This document shows, one piece after another, positions 5,727-13,228 of a stretch of 20,869 bases of DNA. Positions within the stretch are counted from its first letter, which is position 1. Each line of letters opens with the position of its first letter. This stretch comes from Kiritimatiellia bacterium (GTDB lineage: Bacteria > Verrucomicrobiota > Kiritimatiellia > RFP12 > UBA1067), in NCBI GenBank assembly GCA_017521065.1, contig JAFXEA010000244.1:1-20869 (forward strand), read 5' to 3'. Under the pieces are notes generated by a model, which searched no databases, had not been told where the DNA came from, and saw only the letters and a list, made by a program, of their open reading frames with translations. The position numbers and the translations under genes are program-made.

Positions 5727-6785
5727 ATGGCATACCTTACAATCAATAACGTCAAAATTCCCGGCGTGGCGGCGTGTGTGCCGAAGCGCGTGGAGGAAAA
5801 TGTCGATCTGCCGTTCTTTGCGGATAGGGCAGAGGCGGAGAAGGTGATTGCATCCACAGGAATCGCCCGGAAGCGCGTCTGCGAGAATGGCGTTACGTCC
5901 AGCGACCTCGCTGTTCCTGCCGTGGAACGGATGCTTGACGATTTGGGTTGGAGCCCCGATACTGTCGATTGCCTCTTCTTCGTGAGCATGACGCGCGACT
6001 ACATTGCGCCGCAGACGGCTTGTATTCTGCAGGACAGGCTTGGATTGCGAGATGGCTGCTTTGTGATGGACCTTCCTCTTGGATGCTCCGGTTGGGTTTA
6101 TGGGTTGAGCGTAGTTGGATCGATGATGCAGACCGGGCAGATGCGGCGCGGTCTCTTGATCTGCGCGGAGACCAACACAAAGAACCGCAATCCGAATGAT
6201 CGGGCGGTGCGCCCGCTCTTCGGTGATGCCGCAACGGTGACGGCGCTTGAATACGACGCCACCGCAAAGCCGATGAACTTTGCCTTCAACGTCGATGGAA
6301 GCGGATGGGAAGCCGTCCACATGCCATACGGCGGGATGCGGCAGCCAACGACCGTCGAAAGCTTGAAGGAAGTCGAGGTCGAGCCGGGGGTCGCGCGCAA
6401 GGGAACGGACATGGTTGTCAACGGCATGGATGTGTTCTCGTTCGCCATCAAGCGTCCGCCGATGCAGTTGAAGGAACTGATAGCCCATTTCAATATCGAC
6501 CTAAATACGGTTGACTATTTGCTTCTGCATCAGGCGAACAAGTTCATCGACGAGAAGATACGCCGGTCGCTCAGGCTTCCGCCTGAGAAAGTCCCCTATT
6601 GTATGCTGGATTTCGGCAACGTGACGAATGCTTCGATTCCGCTTGTAATGGTAACGAAGATTGCAGATTCATTGCAGTCAAAGTCTAACCACTGTCTTGC
6701 CTGTGGCTTCGGCGTGGGGCTTGCGTGGGGCAGCGCCGAGTTTTACATTGAGAACGCGAAGATTTCGGAACTCGTGGAGGTGTGA
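5727..6785 (+). CDS. 3-oxoacyl-ACP synthase III (KAS III / FabH-like), second paralogue
   Basis: The protein has 352 residues and a complete triad: C120 in LGCSGWVYG, H268 in LLLHQAN and N298 in DFGNVTNASIP. It is clearly a paralogue of the enzyme encoded at 3886-4968, but the N-terminal part and the 200-235 region differ. For example, VNGMDVFSFA replaces MKGMDVFGFG, so substrate choice may differ. GAGGT at 5716-5720 precedes the ATG by 6 nt. The stop overlaps the region of the next start (TGATGATG), implying coupling to the second ACP. Each KAS III gene lies next to or near its own ACP gene, which suggests two condensations on two carriers, or one KAS III acting as an acyl transfer enzyme. 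Both triads look intact, so neither is obviously a degenerate copy. Confidence 0.92.
   Translation: MAYLTINNVKIPGVAACVPKRVEENVDLPFFADRAEAEKVIASTGIARKRVCENGVTSSDLAVPAVERMLDDLGWSPDTVDCLFFVSMTRDYIAPQTACILQDRLGLRDGCFVMDLPLGCSGWVYGLSVVGSMMQTGQMRRGLLICAETNTKNRNPNDRAVRPLFGDAATVTALEYDATAKPMNFAFNVDGSGWEAVHMPYGGMRQPTTVESLKEVEVEPGVARKGTDMVVNGMDVFSFAIKRPPMQLKELIAHFNIDLNTVDYLLLHQANKFIDEKIRRSLRLPPEKVPYCMLDFGNVTNASIPLVMVTKIADSLQSKSNHCLACGFGVGLAWGSAEFYIENAKISELVEV
6776..6780 (+). promoter_or_regulatory. Shine-Dalgarno GGAGG deciding the start of the second ACP
   Basis: GGAGG ends 7 nt before the ATG at 6788 and only 4 nt before the ATG at 6785. The site lies within the end of the upstream KAS III gene. A GTG at 6782 is too close to be used. 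Confidence 0.7.
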
Positions 6786-6787
6786 TG

Positions 6788-7027
6788 ATGGCTAACAAGG
6801 AAAAACTTGCAGAGGTATTTGTGTCCGCCCTTGGCATTCCGCCAGAGGAAGTCGAGGCGGCGGAGTTCAAAGCGACGCGGCAATGGGATTCTGTAGGACA
6901 TGTGAATCTCATGAATGCGATTGAGGAATCATTCGATATTTCGCTTGAGCCGGACGATATTATGGATTTCAAGTCGTTCAAAGTTGGGTTGGAGATACTT
7001 GGAAGATATGATCTGGAATCTCGATAA
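6788..7027 (+). CDS. Acyl carrier protein (second of two)
   Basis: This protein of 79 residues has ACP features. S35 in QWDSVGHVNLM is the expected phosphopantetheine site, followed by helix II (NLMNAIEESFDISL) and a C-terminal SFKVGLEILGR helix. It belongs to the ACP group with DSVGH instead of DSLDTVE, often found in polysaccharide and specialised acyl loci. I chose the ATG at 6788 for its spacing from GGAGG; the ATG at 6785 would add one Met. It differs strongly from the first ACP, so the two probably hand their cargo to different partners. The next gene starts inside it, with a 20-nt overlap, so carrier and ligase are likely made in equal amounts. I infer the ligase loads or uses this ACP. 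Confidence 0.9.
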   Translation: MANKEKLAEVFVSALGIPPEEVEAAEFKATRQWDSVGHVNLMNAIEESFDISLEPDDIMDFKSFKVGLEILGRYDLESR

Positions 7028-8378
7028 ATTCGAATGTGCTCCGGCCGTCGTCACCGACGAGGGACGATTGGTGGACTACACCGAATTGCGTTGCCTATGC
7101 GACGAATGGGCGGCGAAGGTGCCGACGCGTTCGCTTGTCTTTCTGCTTGTCGGAAACAATCTTGATTCGCTCGTTGCGTATGTGGCGTGCCTGAACCACG
7201 GGATCGTGCCGCTGATGCTGGATGCGAAGATTGACGGACAGCTGCTGCAGCGGTTTATTGAGGTTTATCGACCCGATTTCATTTGGCGACCGGGTGAGAA
7301 CGGGTATGTTTTAGAGAAAGGACTTCGGACTTCGGACCTCGGACATCCCGAATTGTTTAAGGACTTGGCGTTGTTGCTCACGACATCGGGATCGACGGGG
7401 TCGCCTAAACTTGTTCGGCAGTCTTATGAAAACATCAAGGCCAATACGCAAAGTATTGTTGAGTATTTGAAGCTCACTTCAACGGAGCGGCCAATCACGA
7501 CGCTGCCGATGAACTACACATATGGACTTTCCATCATCAACTCACATCTGGCCGTTGGCGCAACGATTCTGCTCACGGAAAAGAGCATTATGCAGCGCGA
7601 GTTCTGGAACTTTTTCACGGAACAGGGCGCTACGAGCTTTGGAGGTGTCCCATATACTTACGAGATGCTGGACAAGCTGATGTTCTTCCGTCGCAAGCTA
7701 CCGAGTCTTCGCACGATGACGCAGGCTGGCGGAAAGATTCTTCCCACCCTTCATCAAAAGTTCGCCGAGTATGCGCAGCGCGAAGGGAAAAATTTCGTCG
7801 TGATGTACGGGCAGTGCGAGGCGACGGCGCGGATGAGCTATCTGCCGCCGGAACGTGCGCTTGACAAGGTCGGATCGATGGGCGTTGTCATACCGGGCGG
7901 AAAGTTTTCTTTGATTGATGCGGACGGTAGCGTCATAAACGAACCGGATGTGACAGGTGAGCTCGTCTATGAGGGAGCGAACGTCACGCTTGGATATGCG
8001 GAATGCGCTGATGACCTTTCGAAAGGCGATGAGCGGCATGGACGGCTGGAGACCGGCGATATGGCGAAGCGCGATGCGGATGGCTTCTATTACATCGCCG
8101 GGCGCAAGAAACGGTTCCTTAAGATATTCGGCAACCGCGTGAACCTCGACGAGACGGAGCGGCTGATCAAGGGGGCATTCCCCGGGCTTGACTGCGCTTG
8201 TGGAGGAGTTGATGACAAGATGAAGATTTTTATTGTGGTTGACGAAAACCACGGAATGGAAAGTGTCCGGGATTTCGTGGCAGAGAAGACCCACTTGAAT
8301 TTCACGGCGTTTGAAATCGTTCCTGTGGCATTGATTCCGAAGAACGCCAGCGGAAAAACACTTTATTCAGAATTGTGA
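7008..8378 (+). CDS. AMP-forming acyl-CoA/acyl-ACP synthetase
   Basis: This ANL-superfamily adenylate-forming ligase of 456 residues is shorter than the usual 500-560. Motifs in order are TTSGSTGSPK (P-loop, 125-134), YGQCEAT (267-273), ETGD (348-351), GRKKRFLKIFGNRV hinge (365-378) and the C-terminal catalytic Lys, K450, in NASGKTLYSEL. All key elements are present. It should activate a carboxylic acid with ATP and transfer it to CoA or to the ACP encoded just upstream. The frame stays open back to an ATG at 6915, but that would lie deep inside the ACP gene, and the protein family starts near MIWNLDKF, so 7008 is preferred. Residues 105-114 (GLRTSDLGHP) are encoded by a heptanucleotide array, an apparent in-frame insertion in the N-terminal subdomain, just before the P-loop. 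Confidence 0.9.
   Translation: MIWNLDKFECAPAVVTDEGRLVDYTELRCLCDEWAAKVPTRSLVFLLVGNNLDSLVAYVACLNHGIVPLMLDAKIDGQLLQRFIEVYRPDFIWRPGENGYVLEKGLRTSDLGHPELFKDLALLLTTSGSTGSPKLVRQSYENIKANTQSIVEYLKLTSTERPITTLPMNYTYGLSIINSHLAVGATILLTEKSIMQREFWNFFTEQGATSFGGVPYTYEMLDKLMFFRRKLPSLRTMTQAGGKILPTLHQKFAEYAQREGKNFVVMYGQCEATARMSYLPPERALDKVGSMGVVIPGGKFSLIDADGSVINEPDVTGELVYEGANVTLGYAECADDLSKGDERHGRLETGDMAKRDADGFYYIAGRKKRFLKIFGNRVNLDETERLIKGAFPGLDCACGGVDDKMKIFIVVDENHGMESVRDFVAEKTHLNFTAFEIVPVALIPKNASGKTLYSEL
7320..7347. repeat. In-frame heptanucleotide array inside the ligase gene
   Basis: There are four consecutive 7-nt units: GGACTTC, GGACTTC, GGACCTC, GGACATC. The array has the same period as the intergenic elements but a different unit. 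It lies inside an otherwise intact coding region, encodes most of GLRTSDLGHP, and keeps the reading frame (28 nt plus flanking bases). Confidence 0.88.
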
Positions 8379-8380
8379 AA

Positions 8381-8384
8381 GGAG
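8381..8384 (+). promoter_or_regulatory. Shine-Dalgarno GGAG deciding the start of the ATP-grasp gene
   Basis: AAAGGAG begins at the last base of the ligase stop codon and ends 5 nt before the ATG at 8390. This favours 8390 over the in-frame GTG at 8375, which lies inside the ligase gene and upstream of this site. Confidence 0.7.
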
Positions 8385-8389
8385 TATTT

Positions 8390-9526
8390 ATGGGGAAATT
8401 CATAAATTCCAAGAAGGAAATCTTTTTAGGCGAACGTTTCTTCAAAGTAGAGACGCAACCTGATGAGTATGACGGAAGTGTCTACAGGAAGGCAAAGTCC
8501 GCTTTCTGGGCTTCGCATGGCTTTGATGTCTCTGCGATGTATGCGAATTTCTATTCCCATTTCAGCGGCATCGAATCAGACAAATATTTCTCTGATGATT
8601 TGTATTACTTTTATGCGTTGCCGACTTTAAATCGTCAGGATTTCATGTGGGCATATACGGACAAGAATATCGCAGATCAGGTTTTCCGCGGGTTTAGGCA
8701 ACCAGAGACAATCCTCAAGAATGTGAACGGGATATTTGTTGATAAGGATGGCGAAGTTGTCTCTAAAAACGAGGCGATGCAAATCTGCCTCGATCATAAT
8801 GCGTCATGCATTGTCAAACCGACAGTCAATGGCGGGAGTGGCGTTGGCGTTGCAAAAGTGAATCTTAAATCGCACGCCGAAGTTGAAGATTTGTTTAATC
8901 AGCGCCGAGCCAATTACATAATTCAGCGTGTTCTAAAGCAGCACAGCGACATGGCGAGTCTCAACGATTCGTCAGTGAACACGATAAGAATCTTTACATA
9001 CCGAGACCTTAAAGGTGTTATCCACTATGTCAAAGGACACTCCTTCATACGTTTCGGTAAAAAAGGCGCGGCGATGGATAATGTTGCTGCGGGCGGAGTT
9101 CTTTGTTCGATAGATGATAATGGTATTGCATCAGATAAGTATGCCGGATTCAATACCATGGCATTGCAGTCGCTTTCAGAGAACTTCGGCATTGTCAATT
9201 TCAAGGTCCCGTCATTCGACAAGGCGGTTGACTTTGCAAAGAGACTGCATGGAAGGTTATTCTACTTTGATTATGTTGGCTGGGATATTGCGATAGGCGA
9301 AGATGGTGAGCCAGTGTACATGGAATTCAACCTGCAACCGACAACTGAGGGCGATCAAATGGCCTCGGGTCCGTCATTTGGCGAATTTCTAGACGAAGTT
9401 GTCGAGCGCATGAAGCATGTGGAGAAGTCGGAAGTGATTTTCTCCAGGCGTTATTTCCGTCCTGGGTTTGATCATCTCTTGCAAATCGGCGGGCCTGATT
9501 TGCACAATTGGTTGCCGCAAGGGTAA
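8390..9526 (+). CDS. Sugar-transfer-associated ATP-grasp family protein
   Basis: This cytoplasmic protein of 378 residues resembles the ATP-grasp family found in polysaccharide loci (Pfam ATPgrasp_ST). Visible parts are the nucleotide-binding strand and loop IVKPTVNGGSGVGVAKV (141-157, with K143), NTIRIFTYRD (197-206), the Gly-rich DNVAAGG (230-236), DYVGWDIAI (294-302) and the metal-binding MEFNLQPTTEGDQ (311-323, with E312 and N314). ATP-grasp enzymes activate a carboxylate as an acyl phosphate and join it to an amine or thiol. The exact reaction of this subfamily is not established to my knowledge. It follows the acyl ligase with an 11-nt gap and precedes a CapA-like gene, so an amino-acid or acyl amide decoration of a sugar is a reasonable inference. 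Confidence 0.82.
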   Translation: MGKFINSKKEIFLGERFFKVETQPDEYDGSVYRKAKSAFWASHGFDVSAMYANFYSHFSGIESDKYFSDDLYYFYALPTLNRQDFMWAYTDKNIADQVFRGFRQPETILKNVNGIFVDKDGEVVSKNEAMQICLDHNASCIVKPTVNGGSGVGVAKVNLKSHAEVEDLFNQRRANYIIQRVLKQHSDMASLNDSSVNTIRIFTYRDLKGVIHYVKGHSFIRFGKKGAAMDNVAAGGVLCSIDDNGIASDKYAGFNTMALQSLSENFGIVNFKVPSFDKAVDFAKRLHGRLFYFDYVGWDIAIGEDGEPVYMEFNLQPTTEGDQMASGPSFGEFLDEVVERMKHVEKSEVIFSRRYFRPGFDHLLQIGGPDLHNWLPQG

Positions 9527-9538
9527 GGACTTGCTGGG

Positions 9539-10687
9539 ATGTTGAAACTGTCAATAGGAGGAGACATAATGTGTCTCCAGCAAGAAACCGAAGCTGTTCG
9601 TCAGAAATTCGGAAAGCTTGATTATTCCAGTTATCTTTCTGGACTGAAGCCGCTGTTTGCCGATTGCGATTATGCCATTGCCAATCTAGAAACGCCCATT
9701 GACCCTACTCAAAGTGAAACCGATCTGGCGATACAATTCAATACACCTCGCGAGTTTGCCGAAGAATTAAGGTCTGTTGGTTTTGACTTCTTTTCTACTG
9801 CCAACAATCATTGCCTTGACAGAGGCGTGGGTGGTCTATGCAAAACGTTGGATGTTTTGGATGAGCTTGGATTTGAGCATTATGGTACATACCGAACTCG
9901 CGAGGACGCCGATAAGATATTTGTTAAGGAAATCAAAGGGGTGAAGTTCGCGATTGTATGTTCGACTTTTGGGACGAATTCGCAATTGAATGGAGTGATG
10001 TTACCGCCAGACGAAGAATGGAGAATTGATCTTTTACGGAAACAGATGAAATTACGTAAATTGCCGCAAATGGCAGATGTGAGCGATGGTAATTTCAGAA
10101 CATATATTGCCGACGAGGTGTCGTCTGCCGCGATTTCAAATTCTGTCAATCTGTTGTACATGAACAGAGTGCTGGATAAGATCAAAATGGCGAAAGCGAA
10201 AGCCGACATTGTCATAGCCATGCCACATGTCGGCGGACAATACAATCCCGGTCCTGCCGCATATACCACATGGGTGGTAGAACAGTTGCGGCTGGCCGGA
10301 GCCGATATTATAATCGCCGGACACTCGCACACGCCACATCGATGTGAGATAAAAGATGGTTGTTTTATCGCGTATTCCCTTGGAAATCTTGCGTTCACTC
10401 CAGGGGTGGGTTGGTATGTGCCGAATGTTCTTGCCGAGTATGGCGTTGTTCTACATCTTATGGTAGATGAGGAATCTAAGAGATTTTCGTCGGTTAAATT
10501 TGATATTGTCAAGAATGTGGTTGACGAAGACGGATTGACCCATGTACTCCCAGTTGACGAGATAATGCAGAAGTTAAAGAACGCTCCAGCAAAAGATAGG
10601 CATGAGATGGAGGTTGAAGAAATCGTACATAGATTAGGTTGCAGGAAGCTTGGAGTTCAACGCGAATATTCAATAGACGCCAATTAG
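9539..10687 (+). CDS. CapA-family (poly-gamma-glutamate synthesis-like) metallophosphatase-fold protein
   Basis: The PGA_cap/CapA metallophosphatase fold is recognisable in this 382-residue protein: GGD (7-9), IANLETP (47-53), TANNHCLDRG (88-97), AMPHVGG (227-233), AGHSHTPH (260-267) and YSLGNLAF (279-286). The Asp, Asn and His ligands expected for a two-metal centre are present (D9, N90, H91, H230, H262, H264). CapA is needed for poly-gamma-glutamate capsule export or synthesis, but its activity is uncertain, and many homologues occur in glycan loci. Classical CapA begins with a membrane anchor; this one starts directly with the first beta strand (MLKLSIGGD), so it is probably cytoplasmic. 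The rest of a capBC system is absent. AAGGA at 9525-9529 precedes the ATG by 9 nt. It is probably co-transcribed with the ATP-grasp gene 12 nt upstream. A 93-nt gap follows. Confidence 0.85.
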   Translation: MLKLSIGGDIMCLQQETEAVRQKFGKLDYSSYLSGLKPLFADCDYAIANLETPIDPTQSETDLAIQFNTPREFAEELRSVGFDFFSTANNHCLDRGVGGLCKTLDVLDELGFEHYGTYRTREDADKIFVKEIKGVKFAIVCSTFGTNSQLNGVMLPPDEEWRIDLLRKQMKLRKLPQMADVSDGNFRTYIADEVSSAAISNSVNLLYMNRVLDKIKMAKAKADIVIAMPHVGGQYNPGPAAYTTWVVEQLRLAGADIIIAGHSHTPHRCEIKDGCFIAYSLGNLAFTPGVGWYVPNVLAEYGVVLHLMVDEESKRFSSVKFDIVKNVVDEDGLTHVLPVDEIMQKLKNAPAKDRHEMEVEEIVHRLGCRKLGVQREYSIDAN

Positions 10688-10768
10688 TGACCTGTTATGA
10701 TTTGCCTAAATGATAAGAAAGACTATTGCGGATAAAACGCTTGTTCTCAAAGGAATCCATAGGAGATT

Positions 10769-10772
10769 GAGG
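10769..10772 (+). promoter_or_regulatory. Shine-Dalgarno GAGG for the first FrhB fusion gene
   Basis: GAGG lies 8 nt before the ATG at 10781. An AGGAG at 10761-10765 could instead serve a TTG at 10775, two codons earlier. The difference is only two residues, and ATG is preferred. Confidence 0.5.
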
Positions 10773-10780
10773 TTTTGACG

Positions 10781-13195
10781 ATGGAAAATATCTATCAAAT
10801 TTCACAGACAGAATCAAAATGCACGGGGTGTGGTGCATGCATGAATGTATGTCCGCATGGTGCGATTAGAATGGTTGCGCGAGGTGGGTATTTCGTGTAC
10901 CCCGAAATTGATGTTAAACTTTGCAACAAATGCGGTCTTTGCCTCAAGAAATGCCCATCCGCACCACCCGCTCAGCCAGGTATGAAAACTGATGGGGATT
11001 TTCCGAAAATTTATGGTGGATATGTGCAGGACGAGACGATTCGAAAGGAGAGTAGTTCAGGGGGGGTCTTTACCGTCTTGGCGGAATATATGTTAAAGCG
11101 TGGTGGTGTCGTTTGTGGTGCGGCTTTTGCGACGCGGGGTACTGAGGTCCTTCATATAATCGTTGATAAACGTTCGGAGCTTCCACGATTGCGCGGTTCA
11201 AAATACGTGCAAAGTTCGATAGGAATGGTGTATAGGGAATTGTTGGAGTTGCTTAAAAAAGGGAAATCGGTGCTTTTCATCGGGACACCGTGCCAAGTAG
11301 CAGCGCTAAAGTCTGTTGTCAGTGCTAATAAATGGCAAGAACAATTATTGACCGTTGATTTGCTCTGTGCCGGTGCGCCACCACAGAAACTCTTCACACA
11401 GTTTGTCAATGCTGTTACAGGCGGACAGGCGGAGACGGCACATGACATCAAAATGCGAGACAAAACTTCGTCAGGTTGGCATGATTGCACTCAGACCTTA
11501 ACATATCAGGGTGGCGTTTACCGTTCGCACAAATTACAGAATCCATATTTTCGAGTAATGAAGGCTCGTCTTTCGGCGCGCAAGTCTTGCTGGAACTGCC
11601 GATATGCGCAAATCCCCCGACAGGGAGATTTCTCATTGGGTGATTTGTGGGGCGTTGCCGAAACCGCATTGCACATCACAGATGAAAAGGGTGTGTCGGC
11701 GATTTGTATCAACAATGAGAAAGCCTCACAGATACTCCAGGAAATCCGGCCTTCGCTCGCATTACTTGAGCGGGTTGAGATAGATGCCGTTGGAGCGACA
11801 AACAATCTCAGGGTGCATTGTTATCCTCACCCAAATTACGAGAGATTCTGGGATTATTTACGTGGTGGTGGGGACTTTATTTCGGCAGTCGAGAAATTTA
11901 CAACTCTTGCCGATGGCATTGCGATTTTGAATTTCCATGACTCAAGAGGGAACTACGGCAGTGCGCTGACAGGCTTCGCCATGCAGGAGATAATTAGAAA
12001 GATGGTCGGCTTCGCACCTGTTCATATTAGTCTATGGGATGGTTTCAAGGAAGAGATTAGCGATTTGAGGGATTTTACGAAAGAGAATATCTTGGAGACG
12101 AGGCCGTGTTGGTCTGACTCGCTTTTAAGGAATTATAATAAGTATTTCCAGACATTTATTGTTGGACCAGATGTTGTATGGAAAAACTGTGGATATTTCG
12201 GTAATTTCAACAAGTTCTTTCTTGATTTCGTTGAATTCTCGAAAAACATAGCCTCCTATGCGCCGAGTTTCAAGACCAAGACGATGACAGATTTTGTTGT
12301 CGGTAAGGGCGAAGTAGAAGTGTCTCCGGAACAGATTTTAGAACGGAAAAGATTGCTGAAGCGGTTTACTCATATCAGCGTCCGCGAGGATTTTGGTGTG
12401 GATATTTGCCGCGACATCTTTGATGTGAATGCCGAGTTGGTTCTCGATCCAACCTTGCTTCTTGATGCTGAAGACTACATGAAGTTGATGCGTTTTGCCA
12501 GCGAGGAGATTACATCGGAAACCATTGTGACATATTTTCTCAATCGCAGTAATATATCGTCTGGCGTAGTTGAGGCACTAGAGGACGGTCGACCGGTAAA
12601 GAATATGGTTTCAGGCGGTGACTATTCTGATCTTTACAGAGGACAGGGGCTTCATCGAACAGGTGTGAAAATGGCGGATTGGCTGCGGCTTATCCACGAT
12701 TGCAAGTGTCTCGCCACGGATTCCTACCACGGCATGATCTTTGCCATAGTATTTCGAAAGCCTTTCATTCTGATTCGCCACTCGAAAGAATCCTTGACGG
12801 TCAGCTATAAATTAGATTCTCTTTTGAAACTTTTGGGCATAGAAAATCGCTTTGCAGATTCCAAGGCGGACTTTGAGCGTCTCCTTGCGACTGAAATGGA
12901 TTGGGTAACCATTGAGCGCAATCTTGCCAAATGGAGGGAGAAATCGGAGAATTATCTAGCCAAGGTTTTGGCGGATAACAAGCCGAATCCGACAAGGCAG
13001 TGGCTGGAAAGCCTTGAAATCCTGGACACCCAGAGGATGGCGGAAAGGAACGCAGCCATGCGAACCGAGTCACAGTATGGCTACATTGAGCGTATCGTCA
13101 GACGACTTTTTCGCGCAGCACTCCATCCTTGCAGGACATCCAAGGCAGTGGTATCACGGATATGCAAGCGGATAGGTGTCCACAAAAACATATAG
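10781..13195 (+). CDS. Fusion: FrhB-like iron-sulfur module plus polysaccharide pyruvyl transferase
   Basis: This cytoplasmic protein of 804 residues has two parts. Residues 1 to about 370 match the coenzyme F420 hydrogenase/dehydrogenase beta-subunit (FrhB/FdhB) family, with two 4Fe-4S ferredoxin motifs: C14, C17, C20, C24 and C48, C51, C54, C58. The core adds SSSGGVFTVL (91-100), LRGSKYVQSS, FIGTPCQVAAL (167-177) and a CWNC pair (270-273). Residues about 378-735 match the polysaccharide pyruvyl transferase family: GNYGSALTGFAMQ (390-402), GPDVVW (462-467, usually GSDQVW), ISVRED (532-537), LDPTLLL and LATDSYHGM (644-652). FrhB-like proteins are usually encoded as separate neighbours of such transferases. 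The family name does not imply F420 use; a flavin- and Fe-S-dependent redox step on a sugar is more likely, though the reaction is unknown. The next gene starts 33 nt downstream. I am sure of both domains; the joint function is inferred. Confidence 0.88.
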   Translation: MENIYQISQTESKCTGCGACMNVCPHGAIRMVARGGYFVYPEIDVKLCNKCGLCLKKCPSAPPAQPGMKTDGDFPKIYGGYVQDETIRKESSSGGVFTVLAEYMLKRGGVVCGAAFATRGTEVLHIIVDKRSELPRLRGSKYVQSSIGMVYRELLELLKKGKSVLFIGTPCQVAALKSVVSANKWQEQLLTVDLLCAGAPPQKLFTQFVNAVTGGQAETAHDIKMRDKTSSGWHDCTQTLTYQGGVYRSHKLQNPYFRVMKARLSARKSCWNCRYAQIPRQGDFSLGDLWGVAETALHITDEKGVSAICINNEKASQILQEIRPSLALLERVEIDAVGATNNLRVHCYPHPNYERFWDYLRGGGDFISAVEKFTTLADGIAILNFHDSRGNYGSALTGFAMQEIIRKMVGFAPVHISLWDGFKEEISDLRDFTKENILETRPCWSDSLLRNYNKYFQTFIVGPDVVWKNCGYFGNFNKFFLDFVEFSKNIASYAPSFKTKTMTDFVVGKGEVEVSPEQILERKRLLKRFTHISVREDFGVDICRDIFDVNAELVLDPTLLLDAEDYMKLMRFASEEITSETIVTYFLNRSNISSGVVEALEDGRPVKNMVSGGDYSDLYRGQGLHRTGVKMADWLRLIHDCKCLATDSYHGMIFAIVFRKPFILIRHSKESLTVSYKLDSLLKLLGIENRFADSKADFERLLATEMDWVTIERNLAKWREKSENYLAKVLADNKPNPTRQWLESLEILDTQRMAERNAAMRTESQYGYIERIVRRLFRAALHPCRTSKAVVSRICKRIGVHKNI

Positions 13196-13215
13196 TGTTG
13201 CGACTTGGTAATTGC

Positions 13216-13220
13216 AAGGA
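13216..13220 (+). promoter_or_regulatory. Shine-Dalgarno AAGGA deciding the start of the second FrhB fusion gene
   Basis: AAGGA lies 8 nt before the ATG at 13229. The in-frame TTG at 13205 lies upstream of this site and would add eight residues not typical of the family. Confidence 0.65.
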
Positions 13221-13228
13221 ATAAACGG

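Noticed and set aside
5724..6488. Minus-strand frame of 254 codons opposite the second KAS III gene
   Set aside because: It is a mirror of a well supported gene; the translation is rich in His and Arg and has no motif.
9539..10687. Poly-gamma-glutamate capsule operon
   Set aside because: Only a CapA-like gene is present. CapB, CapC and a membrane anchor are missing, and the neighbours are glycan genes.
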